Positions 16,224 through 24,510 of a stretch of 64,000 nt of DNA are shown here, piece by piece. Under the pieces are notes generated by a model. It saw only the letters and a program-made list of their open reading frames with translations, searched no databases and was not told the DNA's origin. This DNA is from an uncultured Propionibacteriaceae bacterium. GTDB lineage: Bacteria > Actinomycetota > Actinomycetes > Propionibacteriales > Propionibacteriaceae. Every line of letters begins with the position of its first letter. Position 1 is the stretch's first letter. The stretch is from the NCBI GenBank assembly GCA_937965785.1, contig CALCKT010000062.1, positions 62,001-126,000 of the forward strand, read 5' to 3'. The position numbers and the translations under genes are program-made.

Positions 16224-17474
16224 ATGTCTGGTCTGGTCGAACGACATGCGTTGCCGGTTGGGCGGGAGTACTTGGCCGCCTTCCCCGTGACGGTCATCGA
16301 AGGTGCCCGGCAGGTGGGGAAGACCACCTTGGCGCAGCAGCTCGTCGCGGGCACCGAGGCGACCTACGTAACCTTGGACGACGAGGAGCAGCTGGCAACC
16401 GCACGCGACGACCCCAGGGGCTTCCTGACGCAGGGCGGGGAGGGCACGCTCGTCATCGACGAGGCCCAGCTGGCGCCCGAGCTGACCCGGGCGCTGAAGG
16501 CCGACGTCGATCGCGACCGCCGCCCGGGCCGGTTCATCCTGACCGGCTCCTCCGATCTGCTGCGGATGCCCGGGCTGGGGGATTCACTGGCGGGCCGGGC
16601 GGTCACGTTGCGGCTGCGGGGTTTCAGTGTGGGGGAGGCCGAGAATCGGTATGACGACTTCTTCACGGCGCTGCCCGCCCTGTCCGATGCCCGCCGCTGG
16701 GAGACGACCTGGACCCGCACCGACTACGTGCGGGCCCTGGCCAAGGGTGGCTTCCCAGAGGTGCGGCTCCTGAACGGGAGAACCCGGAACGCGTGGCTTG
16801 ACGGCTACGTCGCCCGGGTGCTGAACCGGGATGCGGTGCTGTTGCAGTCGGGGCATCAGTCGGCGCGACTGCAATCGTTGATCCGGTTGATCGCGGCCAA
16901 CCAAGCAGGCGAGCTGGTCAAAGCGCGGTTGGCCGAACAGGCGAACCTTCCCGCCACCTCCATCACCGCCTATCTCGACGTGCTGGCGGGGGTGTTCGCG
17001 CTGGAGGAACTACCGCCGTGGTCGCAGAACCTGACCAGCCGGGAAACGGGACGCCGGAAGGTCGCGGTCAGCGATTCCGCTCTGGCCCTGCGCTTGGCCT
17101 GGTTGACCGAGGCGCGGCTTCTACCCGTCACCGCCGAGGCCCTGGGTGGTCCCTTCGAGGCGTTCGTCGCCACCGAACTGTTGAAGCAGCAGACCTGGAG
17201 CGAGCAGGAGTTCCGCCTCTTCCACTACCGCGACCGCGGCGGCGTGGAGGTGGATGTCGTCGCCGAGTTCGACGACGGCACCGTCGTGGGCATCGAGGTC
17301 AAGACCTCCGGCACCTACCGCTCGGAGCATTTCAAGGGCCTGCGGTTCCTGCGCGACAGGCTGGGGGACCGGTTCCGCTGCGGGGTGGTGCTGGGCATGG
17401 CCGATCGAGGGCACGTCATGTCAGACCGGCTCGTCGGGTTGCCCGCCTCCGCCGTGTGGGAACTGGGAGGCTGA
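16224..17474 (+). CDS. ATPase with AAA_14 and DUF4143 domains (second of two)
   Basis: A 416-residue paralogue of the gene ending at 8439, of the same family. Walker A is EGARQVGKTTLAQ (about 28-40) and Walker B LVIDEAQLAPEL (about 85-96); a sensor-like FILTGSSDLL follows. DUF4143 and a C-terminal PD-(D/E)xK-like core (GGVEVDVVAEF then GIEVKTSG) complete it. Residues match the family well, so it looks intact. The ATG has no clear ribosome binding site and directly follows the 22-bp repeats. Confidence 0.87.
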   Translation: MSGLVERHALPVGREYLAAFPVTVIEGARQVGKTTLAQQLVAGTEATYVTLDDEEQLATARDDPRGFLTQGGEGTLVIDEAQLAPELTRALKADVDRDRRPGRFILTGSSDLLRMPGLGDSLAGRAVTLRLRGFSVGEAENRYDDFFTALPALSDARRWETTWTRTDYVRALAKGGFPEVRLLNGRTRNAWLDGYVARVLNRDAVLLQSGHQSARLQSLIRLIAANQAGELVKARLAEQANLPATSITAYLDVLAGVFALEELPPWSQNLTSRETGRRKVAVSDSALALRLAWLTEARLLPVTAEALGGPFEAFVATELLKQQTWSEQEFRLFHYRDRGGVEVDVVAEFDDGTVVGIEVKTSGTYRSEHFKGLRFLRDRLGDRFRCGVVLGMADRGHVMSDRLVGLPASAVWELGG

Positions 17475-17476
17475 GC

Positions 17477-17509
17477 GGGATCCGCCGGCCAGTGCCCGCG
17501 CCGGATCCC
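17477..17509. terminator. Probable terminator between convergent genes
   Basis: GGGATCCG and CGGATCCC pair across a 17-base loop that can form further GC pairs. It lies exactly between the ATPase stop at 17474 and the opposing stop at 17510. The T-tract is poor. Confidence 0.4.
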
Positions 17510-19054
17510 CTACAGGATCACCACCCTGCGACCCGCCGGGGCCGCTGGTACGTTCGAGGCGACGTGGCGCGCCGCCGGGACGCATCGGCTGCTGCCCCAG
17601 GACCGGATCGCCGATAGATCCTCCGGGTTGGTCTGGGAGAACGGCACCACGTTGGTGAAGAACTTCTTGATCTCCGGTTCCGGCGGCAGTCCGGGCAGCC
17701 GGTCGACGTAGACCTTGGTGGCGATGTCGTGGATCACCGCGTCGATGTCCGAACCCGAGAACCCGTCCGTCAGGGTCACCAGGTCGGTCAGCAGTTCCTG
17801 TGACGGCTCCGCCCCGAGGTATTTGCGGAAGTACAGGCCGATGATCTCCTCCCTGTCCGGCGCCTCCGGCAGGTCGACGAAGAACAGCTCGTCGAAGCGT
17901 CCCTTCCGCAGCAGCTCCGGCGGCAGGGTCGACACGTCGTTGGCGGTGGCCACCATGAACACCTTCGCCGTCAGCTCCTGCATCCAGAACAGGAACTGCC
18001 CGATCAGGCGACGGGTGGTGCCGCCGTCGGAGCCCTGCGCCAGGCCCTTCTCGATCTCGTCGATCCACAGCACGCACGGTGCGACGCGCTCCGCGGTCGC
18101 GAGGGCCTCCCGCAGTCTTCCCTCCGACTGCCCCACGTACATGCCCAGCACGGAGGCCATGTCCAGGCGGTACAGCGGCAGCCCCCACTGCGAGGCGATG
18201 GCCTTCGCCGACAGCGACTTGCCGCACCCCGGCACCCCCACCAGCAGCACCCCTTTCGGCGGGTGCAGCGGGGTGTCCGTCAGGTCTGCCTTCATCAGCT
18301 GTTCCCGCGGCCGCAGCCAGTCCTTCAGGTTCCCCAGCCCGCCGACGGTGAAGTTCTCCCGCAGGGGGATGCGCTCGATGCCGCTCAGGTCCCCGAAGAT
18401 CCGGTCCTTGAAGAAGCTGAGCTCCGCGAGGTCCTCGTTCCGCACCATCCCTTTGGCGACGAGGCTCGCCACCACGTTGATGGCCTCCATCTCCGTGATA
18501 CCTGCGAGGATCTCGGCGGCGCGCGTGACCTCCGTGTCCTGCCACTCGATCTGCACCACCTGCCGGTGGTCGTCGATCATTCCCGCCACCACCAGGCGCA
18601 TCTCGTCCTTGTTCGGCAGCTCCAGGGCGACGCTCATGCCCAGCCGGGACAGCCCCGTCCACACCGGGGACGAGGAGATCAGGATGATGGTGCCCTGCCG
18701 CGACTCGGCCAGCCGCACCAGTTCCGCGAAGTAGCGTGACATGGAGCTCTCCTGGTCCAGGTCCTCCACGTCGGTGAAGATGAAGTTCGCGTTGGCGCGC
18801 GACTTGAACGTGGAACGCGCCTGCTCCATCGCCAGCGCCAGCGACGTGTCCTCACTGTGAAGCTGCCGGGTCAGCAGTTCCCTGATGCCGTCGCTCAGCG
18901 AGTGTTCGAAGAACGTCAGGGCGCGCATGTTGTTGGCGCACTCGGTGATCAGCGACATCACCCGCGTGGGTTCTATCGACTGGATAACGATCAACGGCAC
19001 CCGGGCGCTCAGGTAGCGCTGCACGAGGTTCTGGGTCTCCAAGAAGTTGGGCAT
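17510..19054 (-). CDS. Ycf46-like AAA+ ATPase
   Basis: A 514-residue two-part AAA+ protein. The N-terminal 200 residues (VPLIVIQSIEPTRVMSLI... IILISSSPVW) resemble the inactive P-loop half of Ycf46-type ATPases; the C-terminal half is a complete AAA module with Walker A GVPGCGKSLSAKA (about 270-282), Walker B CVLWIDEIEKG (about 325-335), ATANDVSTLP sensor and arginine-finger region LLRKGRFDE. It probably remodels a protein complex. ATG at about 19054 follows GAAAGGAACC; the upstream frame is a Pro-rich shadow of the preceding gene. It is the last gene of a five-gene operon starting at 22080. Confidence 0.85.
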   Translation of the reverse strand: MPNFLETQNLVQRYLSARVPLIVIQSIEPTRVMSLITECANNMRALTFFEHSLSDGIRELLTRQLHSEDTSLALAMEQARSTFKSRANANFIFTDVEDLDQESSMSRYFAELVRLAESRQGTIILISSSPVWTGLSRLGMSVALELPNKDEMRLVVAGMIDDHRQVVQIEWQDTEVTRAAEILAGITEMEAINVVASLVAKGMVRNEDLAELSFFKDRIFGDLSGIERIPLRENFTVGGLGNLKDWLRPREQLMKADLTDTPLHPPKGVLLVGVPGCGKSLSAKAIASQWGLPLYRLDMASVLGMYVGQSEGRLREALATAERVAPCVLWIDEIEKGLAQGSDGGTTRRLIGQFLFWMQELTAKVFMVATANDVSTLPPELLRKGRFDELFFVDLPEAPDREEIIGLYFRKYLGAEPSQELLTDLVTLTDGFSGSDIDAVIHDIATKVYVDRLPGLPPEPEIKKFFTNVVPFSQTNPEDLSAIRSWGSSRCVPAARHVASNVPAAPAGRRVVIL

Positions 19055-19062
19055 GGTTCCTT

Positions 19063-19626
19063 TCAGAGGATGCGGCGATGCGACCAGCGGTTCGCGGGAC
19101 GGGTGGGAGGGGCGGGAGGTGCAGGCGGGGACGCGGCGGGTGGCGGGTCGGCGGCGAGCACGGCGGTGATCGGGTTCTGTTTCACCACCAGCAGCCGCGC
19201 CCCCCAGAACGTGGCCTGCCCCGGTTCCTGCGCCGCCATGTCGCGCATCTGCTGTTCGAGTTCCCCCTGCATGCGGGTGACATCCCGGGTGCACCCGTCG
19301 TCCAGGACCTTGCGGAGCGCCTCCGGGAGTCCCGGATGCCGGGCCAGTTCGACGCGCCGGCGCAGGTATCGCCGGGATCCCGCCAGGGCCCGGGCCAGCT
19401 CGAAATCCGTCCGCGCCTCCTGTGTCGTCCTGCTCAGGTTCTCCTGCCAGGCGTCGGTGACCGCCTGGATGGCCTCGGTGATGTGGTCAACCAGCCTGGA
19501 GAAGGCCTCGGGCGACAGGTCCTCCTCGCTCAGGGCGGGCAACCCGGTCAGGTCCTGCTGCGGGTTGGTGCGCCAGTCCCGCAGGGTCAGCACCCAGGTT
19601 TCGTAGTCGGAGCGTCCCGGGATCAT
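19063..19626 (-). CDS. Helical protein of unknown function
   Basis: A 187-residue mainly helical protein (residues 35-135 rich in charged heptads, RTTQEARTDFELARALAG, RVELARHPGLPEALRKVL) with a Pro/Ala-rich tail. I recognise no family. It overlaps the upstream gene by 4 bp and ends 8 bp before the AAA+ ATPase, so it may be a partner or adaptor of that ATPase. Confidence 0.6.
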   Translation of the reverse strand: MIPGRSDYETWVLTLRDWRTNPQQDLTGLPALSEEDLSPEAFSRLVDHITEAIQAVTDAWQENLSRTTQEARTDFELARALAGSRRYLRRRVELARHPGLPEALRKVLDDGCTRDVTRMQGELEQQMRDMAAQEPGQATFWGARLLVVKQNPITAVLAADPPPAASPPAPPAPPTRPANRWSHRRIL

Positions 19627-19871
19627 TCCGATCCCCGGGTGACGAACAGCTCACCGGGCGGCAGCGGCTCCCACTCGGGCAGGTCGCCGGCTATGAGCCG
19701 TTCCCGGCCGGTGAGGGTCCTGCCCTTGTCGCGGCCGGGCCGCAGCACGTTGCGCTGCACCAGCGGGGCCTCCGGGGGCGGGGTGTCGCCGCGTGGCACG
19801 AAACGCGACGCGGCCGGGCGGCGGACGACGGCGGGGGTTTCGGGCGGGATCGGGGTCGTCGGTTCGGACAT
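19623..19871 (-). CDS. Small proline-rich protein of unknown function
   Basis: An 82-residue, Pro- and Arg-rich, probably disordered protein (MSEPTTPIPPETPAVVRRP) with a short structured end (DLPEWEPLPPGELFVTRG). It is tightly packed in the operon: 1 bp after the upstream stop and a 4-bp overlap with the next gene. That packing is the main evidence that it is real. N-terminal Thr-Pro pairs could be kinase targets, which is speculative. Confidence 0.5.
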   Translation of the reverse strand: MSEPTTPIPPETPAVVRRPAASRFVPRGDTPPPEAPLVQRNVLRPGRDKGRTLTGRERLIAGDLPEWEPLPPGELFVTRGSE

Positions 19872-19872
19872 G

Positions 19873-21606
19873 TCAGTTCTCCTTGATGGTGGTGGGCCAG
19901 CCGTCGATCAGCTCCAGCAGGGGGGTCTCGAAGGCGTCCAGTTCCTTGTAGGTCAGGTTCGCGTCGGTGAGTTCGGCCATGGCGTTGCGGTAGAGCTGGA
20001 CGGAGTGGTCGTAGGCCTCCTGCCTGGCGTGCTCCAGCGCCTTGACCTCCTGGGCGGCGGCTTTCTTCTTCTGCTCACCCAGGTACCAGACGACCCCCGC
20101 GCCGATGAGCGCCGCGAGGATCCCCGCGATCGGGTTGATGACGAGAAGCACGACCGCGATACCGGCGGCGATCAGGGCGGGTTGCAGGTAGTACTTGTTG
20201 TTGAAACGGGCCCGTTCGATCTGCGGGTTCATGGTGTTGCCCCAGGCCTCCCGCAGGAGCCCCTCAGCGGCCTGCTGACCGGAGTTGACGTGAACCTTCG
20301 CGCCGACGAAACCGTGGACGGCGGCGTGGTTGGAGTGTTTCGCGTCGAAATCGAGGACGATGTCGGTTTCCTCCTTCGCCCGGTAGCCGCTGCAGTAGCG
20401 GCCGACCGCGGTGCGGAAGTCGTCCCGGGCCACGCCGATCGCCATCTTCTGGGTGTTGACGCTGATGCCGAGCAGTTCGGGGCTGATCGCGCCCATGGTC
20501 TGGATGGTCACCACGTCGTTGGTTTCCTCCAGCGCCTCCTGCAGCAGCTCCGCCTTCTTCTCCGCCCGGTTCAGGTCCCCCCGTTCCTCGATCACGGCCT
20601 CGTGGTAGGTGACCTCGCGTCTGAGGGGCAGTTCCTCGGCGTCGAACTCCGTCACCAGCGTGTCAAGGATGTCGTCGAGGAGGTCCTCCAGGGATGTGGG
20701 CGGCGGTGCCTCGTGGTCGCGTACCTGCCGGTACTTCGCCAGCACCTCGGGCAGCGCCGAGGCCGCCTCCATGTTTCCCCGGATGGTGTTCCACTGGGTG
20801 CACAGGTGTCGCAGGGTCTGGTACTCGTTGCCGCCGAGCTGGAGCTGGTGGGATGCCAGCTCGGAGGTCCAGCGCCCGACCTGTTCCTCGACGGCCTCCG
20901 GGTGCTGCCGGAGCTGCCCGGACCACTCGGACAATTTCGCGGAGAGCAGTTCGTTGCCCTCCGGGCCGAAGGCGTTGCAGGAGCTGGCCTCGAGGATGAC
21001 CGCGAACTCCCGGGTCAGCGCCGACGGGTCGAGCGAGGCCACGTAGTGGCGCAGCCAGCGCACCGAACCGGACATGCGTCCTTGGCGGCGCAGCACCAGG
21101 GTGAAGAACAGGCTGGTCTTGTGGCGGTCGCGGGAGAAGGCCTCCCGGACCGACTTCTCGGCGATGTCCTGGCGGTCGTGGGACCAGGCCGCCAGGGCCA
21201 CCAGGGCCGGGGCCAGCCAGTAGCGGGGGGTCTGGATCATCAGCTCCTCGGCGACGTTGGTCGCCACGGCGTTGGAGATGTTGCCCACGTCGAAGCCCTG
21301 CAACAGGCCGACGGATGTGCGGCGGACCACGGAGTAGTGCCCGAACTCCCGGTCCAGCTGTGCCTTGAGATCCACGACCTTCACCTGCGACTGCTGCACC
21401 GCGGCGACGCGGGCGGCCTCCTCGACGAATTGCCGGAACTCCTCTCGGAGTCCGGCCAGCTCCGTGCGGGTCAGCTGCAGGTCGTTGCGGACGGTGCCGA
21501 GATTTGCCTGGACACCGTCTATCTGGTTTCCGAGGTTGTTTATGATCTCGCGTCCCACTTCGTCGATCTGCCGGGACAGGGGGGTCAGGTCGATGGATGT
21601 TGACAT
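19873..21606 (-). CDS. Membrane-associated coiled-coil protein, unknown function
   Basis: A 577-residue protein. Residues 1-75 form a predicted coiled coil (QIDEVGREIINNLGNQIDGV onward), a helical domain of about 350 residues follows, then a hydrophobic hairpin near 490-525 (ALIAAGIAVVLLVINPIAG, ILAALIGAGVVWYLG) and a basic coiled coil (EQKKKAAAQEVKALEHARQE). No enzymatic motif is seen. The layout suits a membrane scaffold recruiting the AAA+ ATPase encoded downstream. ATG 21606 follows CAGGAGAACC. Confidence 0.65.
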   Translation of the reverse strand: MSTSIDLTPLSRQIDEVGREIINNLGNQIDGVQANLGTVRNDLQLTRTELAGLREEFRQFVEEAARVAAVQQSQVKVVDLKAQLDREFGHYSVVRRTSVGLLQGFDVGNISNAVATNVAEELMIQTPRYWLAPALVALAAWSHDRQDIAEKSVREAFSRDRHKTSLFFTLVLRRQGRMSGSVRWLRHYVASLDPSALTREFAVILEASSCNAFGPEGNELLSAKLSEWSGQLRQHPEAVEEQVGRWTSELASHQLQLGGNEYQTLRHLCTQWNTIRGNMEAASALPEVLAKYRQVRDHEAPPPTSLEDLLDDILDTLVTEFDAEELPLRREVTYHEAVIEERGDLNRAEKKAELLQEALEETNDVVTIQTMGAISPELLGISVNTQKMAIGVARDDFRTAVGRYCSGYRAKEETDIVLDFDAKHSNHAAVHGFVGAKVHVNSGQQAAEGLLREAWGNTMNPQIERARFNNKYYLQPALIAAGIAVVLLVINPIAGILAALIGAGVVWYLGEQKKKAAAQEVKALEHARQEAYDHSVQLYRNAMAELTDANLTYKELDAFETPLLELIDGWPTTIKEN

Positions 21607-21621
21607 GGTTCTCCTGTGTTC

Positions 21622-22080
21622 TCAGGTGACGGGGTTGCCGTCGGGGCGGACGGGGATCACGGCGCCGTCGCTGTAGACCTCGATGAAGGCGTAGGCGTCG
21701 TTACGGGCCAGGGGGCGGGCCATGGCGAACTCGGGTGGCACGGGTTCGTTGTGTTTGAAGTGCCGGACGATGTCACCGGAAAAGGTGAGGATGTGATCCA
21801 GGTACGGTTCCCCGAGCCAGCATTTTGCGAACAGACCCACCGGGATGCCGCCACCGGAGTCGTTGTAGAGGCCCCCGATGAAGTCGAGCAGTTCCCGTTT
21901 GGTGCGTTCGTCGGTGGCGGTGTCGAGTTTCCGGATCGCGTCCAGGAGTTCGCCGGTACGTCGCCTGGCCCGGTTGGTTCGCTCGTAGGGGGTGGCCAGA
22001 GCGTCGCCGTGTCTCTTTCCGGCGGTGGTTCCGGGGGGCGTGACAACGCGGCGGCTGCTGGGCCGTCTGATGAGTTCCAT
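21622..22080 (-). CDS. Unknown protein, first gene of AAA+ operon
   Basis: A 152-residue soluble protein: basic N-terminus (MELIRRPSSRRVVTPPG), a helical middle (ERTNRARRRTGELLDAIRKL) and a C-terminal alpha/beta part (FAKCWLGEPYLDHILTFSGD). I recognise no family. It opens the operon running to 17510 and has a good GGAGGAAAC ribosome site; the shared GTCCGTCA element lies 25 nt upstream of the start. Confidence 0.6.
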   Translation of the reverse strand: MELIRRPSSRRVVTPPGTTAGKRHGDALATPYERTNRARRRTGELLDAIRKLDTATDERTKRELLDFIGGLYNDSGGGIPVGLFAKCWLGEPYLDHILTFSGDIVRHFKHNEPVPPEFAMARPLARNDAYAFIEVYSDGAVIPVRPDGNPVT

Positions 22081-22105
22081 CGGTTTCCTCCTGGTCTGGG
22101 ATCTA

Positions 22106-22113
22106 TGACGGAC
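22106..22113 (-). promoter_or_regulatory. GTCCGTCA element before operon 22080-17510
   Basis: Reads TTTCGTCCGTCATAG on the minus strand, 25 nt upstream of ATG 22080, leaving room only for a short leader with its ribosome site. This is the position of a -10-like box. Confidence 0.5.
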
Positions 22114-22119
22114 GAAAGC

Positions 22120-23034
22120 TCAGCCGGCCGTGTCCAGGTCCTTCAGGATGGTGAGGATGTCGGGGGTGACCCGGTCCGGGGCGTGGCCTCCGATCCTGTC
22201 GGCTGCCAGCTGGAACGCCCTCGGTCGCGACAGGCCACCGGTGCGCAGGTGTTTGTAGAGGGAGACGAGCTGTTTGCCGAGTACCACGGACGTGAGGTCG
22301 GTGTCGGTTGCGGCGTGCTCCTCCCGCAGCTCCTCGAACGCCCCGTTGCTGAGCAGCGGGATCGTCAGATTCTCGTGAACCCAGCGCGGCCCCAGGGTTT
22401 GTCTCGCGATGTCCGTGACGAACGCGATGTCCTTCCTGATCTCCTCCCGGCTGGGGATGTGGCCGTCGGGTAGTTTGGCGCGTTCCTCGACGAGCCCGTC
22501 GACGGGCCAGCGCCCGGGGACGTGGGCGGGGGTGAAGGGGTAGGACCGCATGATCCGGAACAACCTGGTCAGCCATTCCCGGCGGAGGTCGCCGAGGCCC
22601 TCGAACCGCGCCATCACGCGACCCGCGGCGCCGTCGTTGCGGGTGGGTTTGGCCTGGGCCCCGATCCGGACCCGTTCGGCGCGTTTCTGTTCCGAAAGCT
22701 GGCTTCTTGCCACCCGGGCCAGGTAGGCGGGGAGGTTCTTGACGGTGCGCTCCGGGTGGCGGCTGTCGTACCGGGTGAGCTGGTTCACCATGCGTTCGAT
22801 CAGGTCGTGGTGGAGATCCAGGCATCCGGTTTCCTGACAGGCGGGGTGCAGTCCCGTGCCGTCGGGGTCCTTGCGGCCGTAGGGAGCCGTCCGGGTGGGG
22901 CAGTTCGCCAAGCGGTGGAACCGGGCCGATCTCTCAGCCCGGGCGACGTGCCAGGCCGCCTCTGCCACGGGGGCGATGTCGATGCCGCGCCAGCCCACAT
23001 CCTTGGTTGTTCCGGCTGCGGCTTCCCCCGTCAT
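22120..23034 (-). CDS. Possible divergent sigma-factor-like regulator
   Basis: A 304-residue soluble, strongly basic helical protein. Residues about 60-110 (DLIERMVNQLTRYDSRHPER followed by LPAYLARVARSQLSEQKRAER) follow the pattern of sigma-70 region 2, where a helix ending in YLxRVARxxxxD/E-xxR contacts the -10 element. The C-terminal part (SLYKHLRTGGLSRPRAFQLA) could be a helix-turn-helix like region 4. The match is by pattern only and the spacing is unusual, so it may be another DNA-binding protein. ATG 23034 is preferred to GTG 23103, which adds a Cys/Ser-rich stretch. It sits in the middle of a regulon of GTCCGTCA promoters. Confidence 0.4.
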   Translation of the reverse strand: MTGEAAAGTTKDVGWRGIDIAPVAEAAWHVARAERSARFHRLANCPTRTAPYGRKDPDGTGLHPACQETGCLDLHHDLIERMVNQLTRYDSRHPERTVKNLPAYLARVARSQLSEQKRAERVRIGAQAKPTRNDGAAGRVMARFEGLGDLRREWLTRLFRIMRSYPFTPAHVPGRWPVDGLVEERAKLPDGHIPSREEIRKDIAFVTDIARQTLGPRWVHENLTIPLLSNGAFEELREEHAATDTDLTSVVLGKQLVSLYKHLRTGGLSRPRAFQLAADRIGGHAPDRVTPDILTILKDLDTAG

Positions 23035-23103
23035 GACCAAAAGTTTTTCGCAACCACCCGACGAAGATGAGTGGAGGGCGCGAAACTGGCACAGAAATGA
23101 CAC

Positions 23104-23549
23104 AGGCCGGACCCTGCGCGCAGAGCCGACCGCACGGCACAGCCGAGATGATCAAGAGTCTAGTTACCGGAAGACCCCACCCGCAGGGGGCGTTGTGTCG
23201 GCTTTCTGGCGGACACGTCCATGACGTGTGGCCGTCCGTCATGAAGAAGCGAACAGGAAGGAACCCGGTGGAATCATCACGAGAGCAACTGCACGACGAA
23301 CGGAGGTGCGCCCTTTTGGGGGTGATGTGGGTCGCGCGCAGATGTGAGGGGTTCCGGTGCGGGCCCCGCGGTGGTGCGTGGTCCGCATCCCGGATGCCCG
23401 GCGACGAGGCCGGTGCGAGGTGTCCAAGCGGACCCACCCACCGGGGGGAACGGCAAATCCGGGGGTATCGTCTTGCCTCCCGGGAAGACGACCTTCCGGA
23501 ACCCGGGTGGATTCTCGGGTACGTGGCGGGGAAACGGGGGTGAGCATCG
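23104..23549. other. Divergent intergenic region
   Basis: About 445 bp without a supported gene between the minus-strand regulator-like gene and the plus-strand gene at 23550. It holds a GTCCGTCA element at 23234. A possible minus-strand -10 box (TAGACT, about 23155-23160) may serve the regulator gene. Confidence 0.4.
23234..23241 (+). promoter_or_regulatory. GTCCGTCA element in divergent region
   Basis: Plus-strand copy next to the near-palindrome CATGACGTGTGGCCGTC. It is 309 nt before ATG 23550, the least well placed of the nine copies, so it may serve an unrecognised short transcript or act as an operator. Confidence 0.35.
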
Positions 23550-24497
23550 ATGGAAACCGAACGGTCGCCGATCCGCCACGTCGGCCTGGGAATGGTGTTG
23601 ATCGGACGCGAACCCGTCGCGCCCGCCGGTGCGGTCGTTATCAACCTGCCCGGTGCCGTACTGGATTTCGACCCGGCGCGCCCCGACCTCATGCCGTCGT
23701 GCTTGGCGGGGGATGCCGAGCTGGCCGTCCCAGGGGTGGAGCAGATCTTCGGGAGGGCGTCCGCCAGGGGACTGTTGGACGTGGCCTTCGAGGAGGGATG
23801 CGAGTCCGGGATCTGCCAGGTGCGCGAGGGTGAGGTTCTGGGGTTGCTGCGCGGGCTGGCGGAGATCCGCTGGTGCCGAGACAACTCGGATCTGCTGCTC
23901 GACTCCCTGCTGCTGGACCTGGAGGAACTGACCCTTCTGGGGCGCCTCGCCGGCCGGATCGAGGTGGACCGGGAGTGGCGGGAACCGCTGCTGGCCCTGC
24001 TCGGCTGCCTGACGCAGAGCCCGGAGATGCTGGCGCGCGTCCAGGGGCATCCGGAGTCGAGGAATCTGCTGCTGGATGCCGCCGATGTCCTGGCGGGGAC
24101 TGCGATCCCGGATCCCGCGCCGGTGGGGCGGCCGGAGGTGCTCCGGTACGCGCTGGCCGCGGGCGGGACCGAATCCGAGGAAGGTGAGGAAGAGGCGGGC
24201 GAGGAAACCGAACCCTGCCCGCCGCTGAGTTCCGGTGGGGTACCTGCCGTGAATGATGCGCGGTACCTGACCGCCCAGGGGGTGTTCGACCTGCGGCTGT
24301 ACGTCGTCACCGGCGGCCGGGGGTTCTTGGAGACGGGGCTCTCCGCGCTGGAGACCGCGACGAGGACCTGGCGGGCCGACGGGGCCCGGGCGGAGGCCGT
24401 GGCGGTACGGGAACTGCTCGACCTGGCCCGGGATCCCGAATTCCCCGCGAACTGGCCCGTGCGTCCCAGCGTCGCGGAACAGGTGCTTTGCGACTGA
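23550..24497 (+). CDS. Unknown soluble protein
   Basis: A 315-residue protein. The N-terminal 90 residues look alpha/beta (GMVLIGREPVAPAGAVVINL), the middle is Leu-rich helical (LLLDSLLLDLEELTLLGRL), residues 210-230 are highly acidic (GTESEEGEEEAGEETE) and the C-terminus is helical (LETATRTWRADGARAEAVAV). No family is recognised. It converges on the large operon that ends at 24511, with 13 bp between the stops. Confidence 0.6.
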   Translation: METERSPIRHVGLGMVLIGREPVAPAGAVVINLPGAVLDFDPARPDLMPSCLAGDAELAVPGVEQIFGRASARGLLDVAFEEGCESGICQVREGEVLGLLRGLAEIRWCRDNSDLLLDSLLLDLEELTLLGRLAGRIEVDREWREPLLALLGCLTQSPEMLARVQGHPESRNLLLDAADVLAGTAIPDPAPVGRPEVLRYALAAGGTESEEGEEEAGEETEPCPPLSSGGVPAVNDARYLTAQGVFDLRLYVVTGGRGFLETGLSALETATRTWRADGARAEAVAVRELLDLARDPEFPANWPVRPSVAEQVLCD

Positions 24498-24510
24498 GAT
24501 CCGGGATGGG

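Noticed and set aside
19078..21603. An 841-codon plus-strand open frame opposite the AAA+ operon
   Set aside because: Shadow of three minus-strand genes with proper starts and ribosome sites.
23067..23543. Plus-strand frame in the divergent region at 23.1-23.5 kb
   Set aside because: Cys/Arg/Gly-rich translation without codon bias or ribosome site; it crosses the presumed promoters.
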